A stretch of DNA of 7,989 nucleotides, taken from positions 1-7,989 of the forward strand of contig JANXLW010000006.1 in the NCBI GenBank assembly GCA_025354965.1. Direction: 5' to 3'. Numbering within the stretch: position 1 is the first letter of the stretch; the number at the start of each line of letters is the position of its first letter. The stretch is from Betaproteobacteria bacterium. Its GTDB lineage: Bacteria; Pseudomonadota; Gammaproteobacteria; Burkholderiales; Burkholderiaceae_C. Below the pieces are notes generated by a model. It saw only the letters and a program-made list of their open reading frames with translations. It had not been told where the DNA came from and did no database searches. Position numbers and translations under genes: made by a program. Below, piece by piece: positions 5,365 through 7,989 of the stretch.

Positions 5365-7175
5365 TAGCCGTCCACCTGCAAAATTGCCAAAAATGCTTCT
5401 TGCGGCACTTCTACAGAACCAATTTGCTTCATGCGTTTTTTACCTTCTTTTTGTTTGTCCAGGAGTTTGCGTTTGCGCGAAATGTCGCCGCCATAGCATT
5501 TGGCAATCACGTTTTTGCGCAGAGCTTTGATTGTCTCACGCGCAATGATATTTGCGCCGATAGCTGCCTGAATGGCGACGTCGTACATTTGACGCGAAAT
5601 GATCTCCCTCATCTTGGCGACCACTGCCCGCCCCCGGTACTGAGACTGCGAGCGATGCACGATGATGGACAAGGCATCAACCTTGTCGCCATTCAGCAAA
5701 ATGTCAACCTTTACCACATCGGCTGCCCGGTATTCCTTGAACTCATAGTCCATTGAGGCATAGCCACGCGACACCGACTTGAGTTTGTCAAAAAAATCCA
5801 TGACAATTTCAGCCAGCGGCATTTCGTAAGTGAGCATAACCTGGCGCCCGTGATAGGCCATGTTCATCTGCACACCTCGCTTCTGGTTAGCCAGCGTCAT
5901 GACGGCTCCGACATAGTCTTGCGGCATATATAAATGCACCGTGACAATGGGCTCACGGACTTCATCGAGTCGACCTTGATCCGGCATCTTGGACGGGTTT
6001 TCAACCATCTTGACGGTGCCGTCGACTTGCACCACCTGGTAGACAACGCTGGGGGCAGTGGTGATAAGGTCTTGATCAAACTCACGCTCCAAGCGCTCTT
6101 GCACGATCTCCATGTGCAGCAAACCCAGAAAGCCGCAACGGAAACCAAAACCCAGTGCCTGCGACACTTCGGGTTCATAGTGCAATGATGAATCGTTCAG
6201 TTTGAGTTTTTCCAGGCTGTCGCGCAGACCTTCATACTGGTTGGCCTCGGTCGGGTAAAGTCCGGCAAACACTTGTGGCTGGATTTCCTTGAAACCTGGC
6301 AGTGGTTCTGTCGCGGTGAAAGCCGCACCGCCGGTACCGAGCTTGATCAGCGTGATGGTGTCTCCCACCTTGGCCGCCTGCAGTTCGCGGATGCCCGCAA
6401 TGATGTAACCCACCTCACCGGCCTCCAGTGAGTCGCGTACCTCATTGGCCGGTGTGAAGACGCCCAGACTGTCGGCGTTGTACATCGTGCCAGTCGCCAT
6501 CATCTTGATGCGATCACCCTTTGCCAATCGCCCATCAACGACACGCACCAGCATCACTACGCCGACGTAAGTGTCGAACCAGCTATCAACAATCATGGCA
6601 CGCAGTGGGCCGGCGGGATTGCCCCGCGGAGCGGGAATTCTGGCGACCACCGCTTCCAGGATTTCCTCAATTCCCATTCCGGTTTTAGCCGAGCATGGAA
6701 TTGCGTGAGTGGCATCGATGCCAATCACATCCTCAATTTCCACTTTGGCATTCTCGGGATCTGCGTTGGGCAAATCCATCTTGTTCAGTACTGGTACCAC
6801 TTCCACGCCTAGCTCCAGTGCGGTGTAGCAATTGGCAACCGTCTGCGCCTCCACACCTTGGCTGGCATCGACCACCAGCAATGCGCCCTCGCACGCAGAG
6901 AGCGAACGGCTGACCTCGTAAGAGAAGTCCACGTGGCCGGGTGTATCGATTAAATTGAGGTTGTAAATCTGCCCATCAAGCGCCTTGTAATTGAGCGCCG
7001 CCGTCTGCGCCTTGATGGTTATCCCACGCTCTTTCTCAATGTCCATCGAGTCCAATACTTGTGCTTGCATCTCTCGCTCTTGCAGTCCACCGCAGCGCTG
7101 AATCAAGCGATCTGCCAGTGTGGATTTGCCATGATCAATGTGGGCGATGATCGAAAAGTTTCTGATGTGATTCAT
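5364..7175 (-). CDS. lepA: Elongation factor 4 (LepA), ribosome-associated translational GTPase
   Basis: Translational GTPase related to EF-G, proposed to remodel or back-translocate stalled ribosomes and to help initiation or 30S assembly; cytosolic and partly membrane-associated. The 603 residues are close to the E. coli length of 599. G motifs: G1 AHIDHGKST (11-19), G2 RGITIK (50-55), G3 DTPGH (77-81), G4 NKMD (131-134), G5 SAK (162-164). EF-G-like domains follow, then the unique basic LepA C-terminal domain with YGGDISRKRKLLDKQKEGKK. I place the start at the ATG at 7175 because MNHIRNFSIIAHIDHGKST is the normal family N-terminus; a GTG four codons upstream (7187) is possible. Neither has a clear Shine-Dalgarno. 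It is the first gene of the operon here, and an intrinsic terminator stands about 45 bp ahead of it. Confidence 0.97.
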   Translation of the reverse strand: MNHIRNFSIIAHIDHGKSTLADRLIQRCGGLQEREMQAQVLDSMDIEKERGITIKAQTAALNYKALDGQIYNLNLIDTPGHVDFSYEVSRSLSACEGALLVVDASQGVEAQTVANCYTALELGVEVVPVLNKMDLPNADPENAKVEIEDVIGIDATHAIPCSAKTGMGIEEILEAVVARIPAPRGNPAGPLRAMIVDSWFDTYVGVVMLVRVVDGRLAKGDRIKMMATGTMYNADSLGVFTPANEVRDSLEAGEVGYIIAGIRELQAAKVGDTITLIKLGTGGAAFTATEPLPGFKEIQPQVFAGLYPTEANQYEGLRDSLEKLKLNDSSLHYEPEVSQALGFGFRCGFLGLLHMEIVQERLEREFDQDLITTAPSVVYQVVQVDGTVKMVENPSKMPDQGRLDEVREPIVTVHLYMPQDYVGAVMTLANQKRGVQMNMAYHGRQVMLTYEMPLAEIVMDFFDKLKSVSRGYASMDYEFKEYRAADVVKVDILLNGDKVDALSIIVHRSQSQYRGRAVVAKMREIISRQMYDVAIQAAIGANIIARETIKALRKNVIAKCYGGDISRKRKLLDKQKEGKKRMKQIGSVEVPQEAFLAILQVDG

Positions 7176-7219
7176 CAACGAGAGCACTTAAGTGATTGAA
7201 TTAAAACGATGTGACCAAG

Positions 7220-7251
7220 AAAAAAGGGCGCGTCGAATTCTGACGCGCCCT
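7220..7251 (-). terminator. Rho-independent terminator in the probable lepA leader
   Basis: Perfect 10-bp inverted repeat AGGGCGCGTC (7225-7234) / GACGCGCCCT (7242-7251) with a 7-base loop. On the minus strand it is followed by six T (7225-7220), then C and TT; on the plus strand there is no T-run, so it works only toward lepA. It ends 45 bp before the lepA ATG, which leaves little room for a promoter between. It may be a leader attenuator for the lepA operon or the end of a short upstream RNA. Confidence 0.85.
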
Positions 7252-7290
7252 AAACCAACAATCATTGGCAACTGCGAAGGTTGGAACTTC

Positions 7291-7296
7291 ATTGTA
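7291..7296 (-). promoter_or_regulatory. Possible -10 element ahead of the lepA leader
   Basis: TACAAT on the minus strand matches five of six bases of the sigma-70 -10 consensus. The -35 region at normal spacing (CTGTAC, 7314-7319) is poor. If active it would give an RNA of about 70 nt ending at the 7220 terminator. Weak evidence. Confidence 0.25.
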
Positions 7297-7366
7297 GGCA
7301 AAAAGCCAGCAACGTACAGCCCAAAAATCCCTCACCATGAGTCGTTGCAATGCAGCAACAAGAATT

Positions 7367-7445
7367 TTATACACAGCTTATTAACAATTTCACTAGGGCA
7401 CCATATGGACAACTTGTGGGTGAACTGTGGACTGCCTGTGAATCA
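7367..7445. promoter_or_regulatory. Cluster of DnaA-box-like 9-mers in two opposed arrays with 11-bp period
   Basis: Plus-strand boxes: TTATACACA (7367-7375, full match to TTATNCACA) and TTATTAACA (7378-7386, 8 of 9). Minus-oriented words compared with TGTGNATAA: TATGGACAA (7404), TGTGGGTGA (7415), TGTGGACTG (7426) and TGTGAATCA (7437, 8 of 9); the middle ones match 6-7 of 9. Starts within each array are exactly 11 bp apart, that is 9-mers with 2-bp spacers in the same orientation. Opposed arrays of same-oriented DnaA sites with 2-bp spacers are the layout known in E. coli oriC. No dnaA gene is in the window, so this could instead be a DnaA-regulated promoter, a titration or reactivation site, binding sites for another protein, or partly chance. 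Confidence 0.45.
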
Positions 7446-7575
7446 GTCCATTTCATACCGTATGGTGGACTTCGGTAATTTCAATATGCTTGCAATCTGT
7501 GATGACCCGGCGCTATTCTAACCAAAACAGTGGCTATCCATACTTTAAGTTAGTAAATGCCAACATCGAATTGTC

Positions 7576-7614
7576 AAAAAAGCAGGTGAAAATATATTTC
7601 TCACCTGTTTTTTT
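7576..7614. terminator. Bidirectional rho-independent terminator after mucD
   Basis: Stem CAGGTGA (7583-7589) / TCACCTG (7601-7607) around an AT-rich, self-complementary loop. T7 (7608-7614) follows on the plus strand; on the minus strand a T6 run (complement of 7576-7581) follows after one C. It lies about 65 bp after the mucD stop and should end the upstream transcription unit. Confidence 0.88.
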
Positions 7615-7679
7615 AGATGGATTCACTTTCAAAAATCAAAACCCGAGCCAGATATGGGGTCTTGAGTGAATTGCACCAC

Positions 7680-7989
7680 TTATCGTGCCGTCCGGATAAC
7701 GACAATTTGTGCCATTTCTCCGCGTCGAATCACCATTGCAAGCGGCTTGTTTTTATCAGTCTTCGCCGCTGCCATTTCGAAGTCTTTGATGTTTCCGATC
7801 TCCATATTCGCCACCGTCACGATCACATCACCCTCGCGAATGCCGGCGCGGGCCGCAGCATCGGCAGCCACCTCCACCCGCACACCGCCTTTGACTTTGA
7901 GCTCCTTTTTAAGATCGTCTGTTAACTCGCTAACCGTCAAACCAAGTGCCTGCCCAACTGACGATGCCTTGGGTTTGGCTTCCTTGTCA
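7680..7989 (-). CDS. mucD: MucD/DegQ-type periplasmic serine protease, C-terminal part (runs off right edge)
   Basis: Last 102 codons of an HtrA-family (DegP/DegQ/MucD) envelope protease. Only the linker and the second PDZ domain are visible: a Lys/Ala/Ser-rich linker (DKEAKPKASS) leads into VGQALGLTVSELTDDLKKEL, then GGVRVEVAADAAARAGIREGDVIVTVANMEIGNIKDFEMA, the typical carboxylate-binding-fold PDZ sequence, ending RRGEMAQIVVIRTAR. The trypsin-like catalytic domain and signal peptide lie outside the window, so activity cannot be judged. The frame stays open to the window edge; the TTG at 7940 is not the true start. In betaproteobacteria this gene usually closes the rpoE-rseA-rseB-mucD group just ahead of lepA, which fits the terminator that follows. 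The symbol rests on family and position; degP or degQ would be equally acceptable names. Confidence 0.9.
   Translation of the reverse strand, partial: DKEAKPKASSVGQALGLTVSELTDDLKKELKVKGGVRVEVAADAAARAGIREGDVIVTVANMEIGNIKDFEMAAAKTDKNKPLAMVIRRGEMAQIVVIRTAR

Larger units (their letters stand above)
7176..7679. other. Gene-free region between mucD and lepA
   Basis: About 500 bp without a credible gene, more AT-rich than its flanks. From right to left it holds the mucD terminator (7576-7614), an unassigned stretch (7446-7575) with one more 7-of-9 DnaA-box-like word CTATCCATA (7534-7542), the DnaA-box-like array (7367-7445), a small inverted repeat GTTGC/GCAAC (7344-7359), a possible -10 element (7291-7296) and the minus-strand terminator (7220-7251). 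The lepA operon promoter should lie here, but I see no sigma-70 promoter with two good hexamers. The open frame at 7192-7521 on the plus strand crosses the terminator and has no ribosome binding site or recognisable family. Confidence 0.7.

Noticed and set aside
7201..7338. 45-codon minus-strand frame (start ATG at 7338) spanning the leader terminator, considered as a leader peptide
   Set aside because: No Shine-Dalgarno ahead of the ATG and no run of regulatory codons; it includes four Trp but scattered, not in tandem. Too weak to call.
7367..7375. Reading this spacer as the proven chromosomal replication origin
   Set aside because: No dnaA, dnaN, gyrB or rpmH nearby, no strand switch of genes, and no obvious AT-rich unwinding repeats; kept only as a DnaA-box-like array.
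7192..7521. 109-residue plus-strand open frame in the mucD-lepA spacer
   Set aside because: It runs through the lepA-leader terminator stem and the DnaA-box-like array, has no ribosome binding site, and has no recognisable domain.

Overview
The window looks like a chromosomal housekeeping segment of a betaproteobacterium, most likely Burkholderiales and probably Comamonadaceae (Rhodoferax/Polaromonas-like). The evidence is the gene order mucD-lepA-lepB-DUF4845-rnc-era-recO-pdxJ-acpS-nagZ, the PdxJ N-terminus of Burkholderiales type (SVNLNKVAL...RNTRHLG), an Era with a long N-terminal extension, and the short prepilin-like DUF4845 protein between lepB and rnc. This placement rests on recognised family sequences, not on a search. 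All ten genes lie on the minus strand, so transcription runs from high to low coordinates. I see no mobile elements, tRNA, rRNA or CRISPR.

Layout in transcription order: the last 102 codons of a MucD/DegQ-type periplasmic protease (7680-7989) end the upstream transcription unit. They are followed by a strong bidirectional terminator (about 7576-7614). A gene-free stretch of about 500 bp (7176-7679) comes next. It holds an array of DnaA-box-like 9-mers at exact 11-bp spacing (7367-7445) and a second intrinsic terminator (7220-7251), which points toward lepA and sits only about 45 bp before its start. A tightly packed operon follows: lepA (translation factor EF4), lepB (signal peptidase I, TAATG overlap with lepA), a DUF4845 protein, rnc (RNase III), era (ribosome-assembly GTPase), recO (recombination mediator), pdxJ (pyridoxine 5'-phosphate synthase, ATGA overlap with recO), acpS (holo-ACP synthase, directly abutting pdxJ) and the first 87 codons of nagZ (peptidoglycan recycling glucosaminidase), which runs off the left edge.

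The genes join ribosome function (LepA, Era, RNase III), protein export and envelope quality control (LepB, MucD, DUF4845), DNA repair (RecO) and cofactor or envelope metabolism (PdxJ, AcpS, NagZ). The coding content is ordinary and all complete genes look intact. The parts worth a second look are non-coding or RNA-level: the oriC-like DnaA-box array, the terminator in the probable lepA leader, and a near-perfect 15-bp hairpin at the end of the DUF4845 gene just upstream of rnc that could be a target for RNase III autoregulation.
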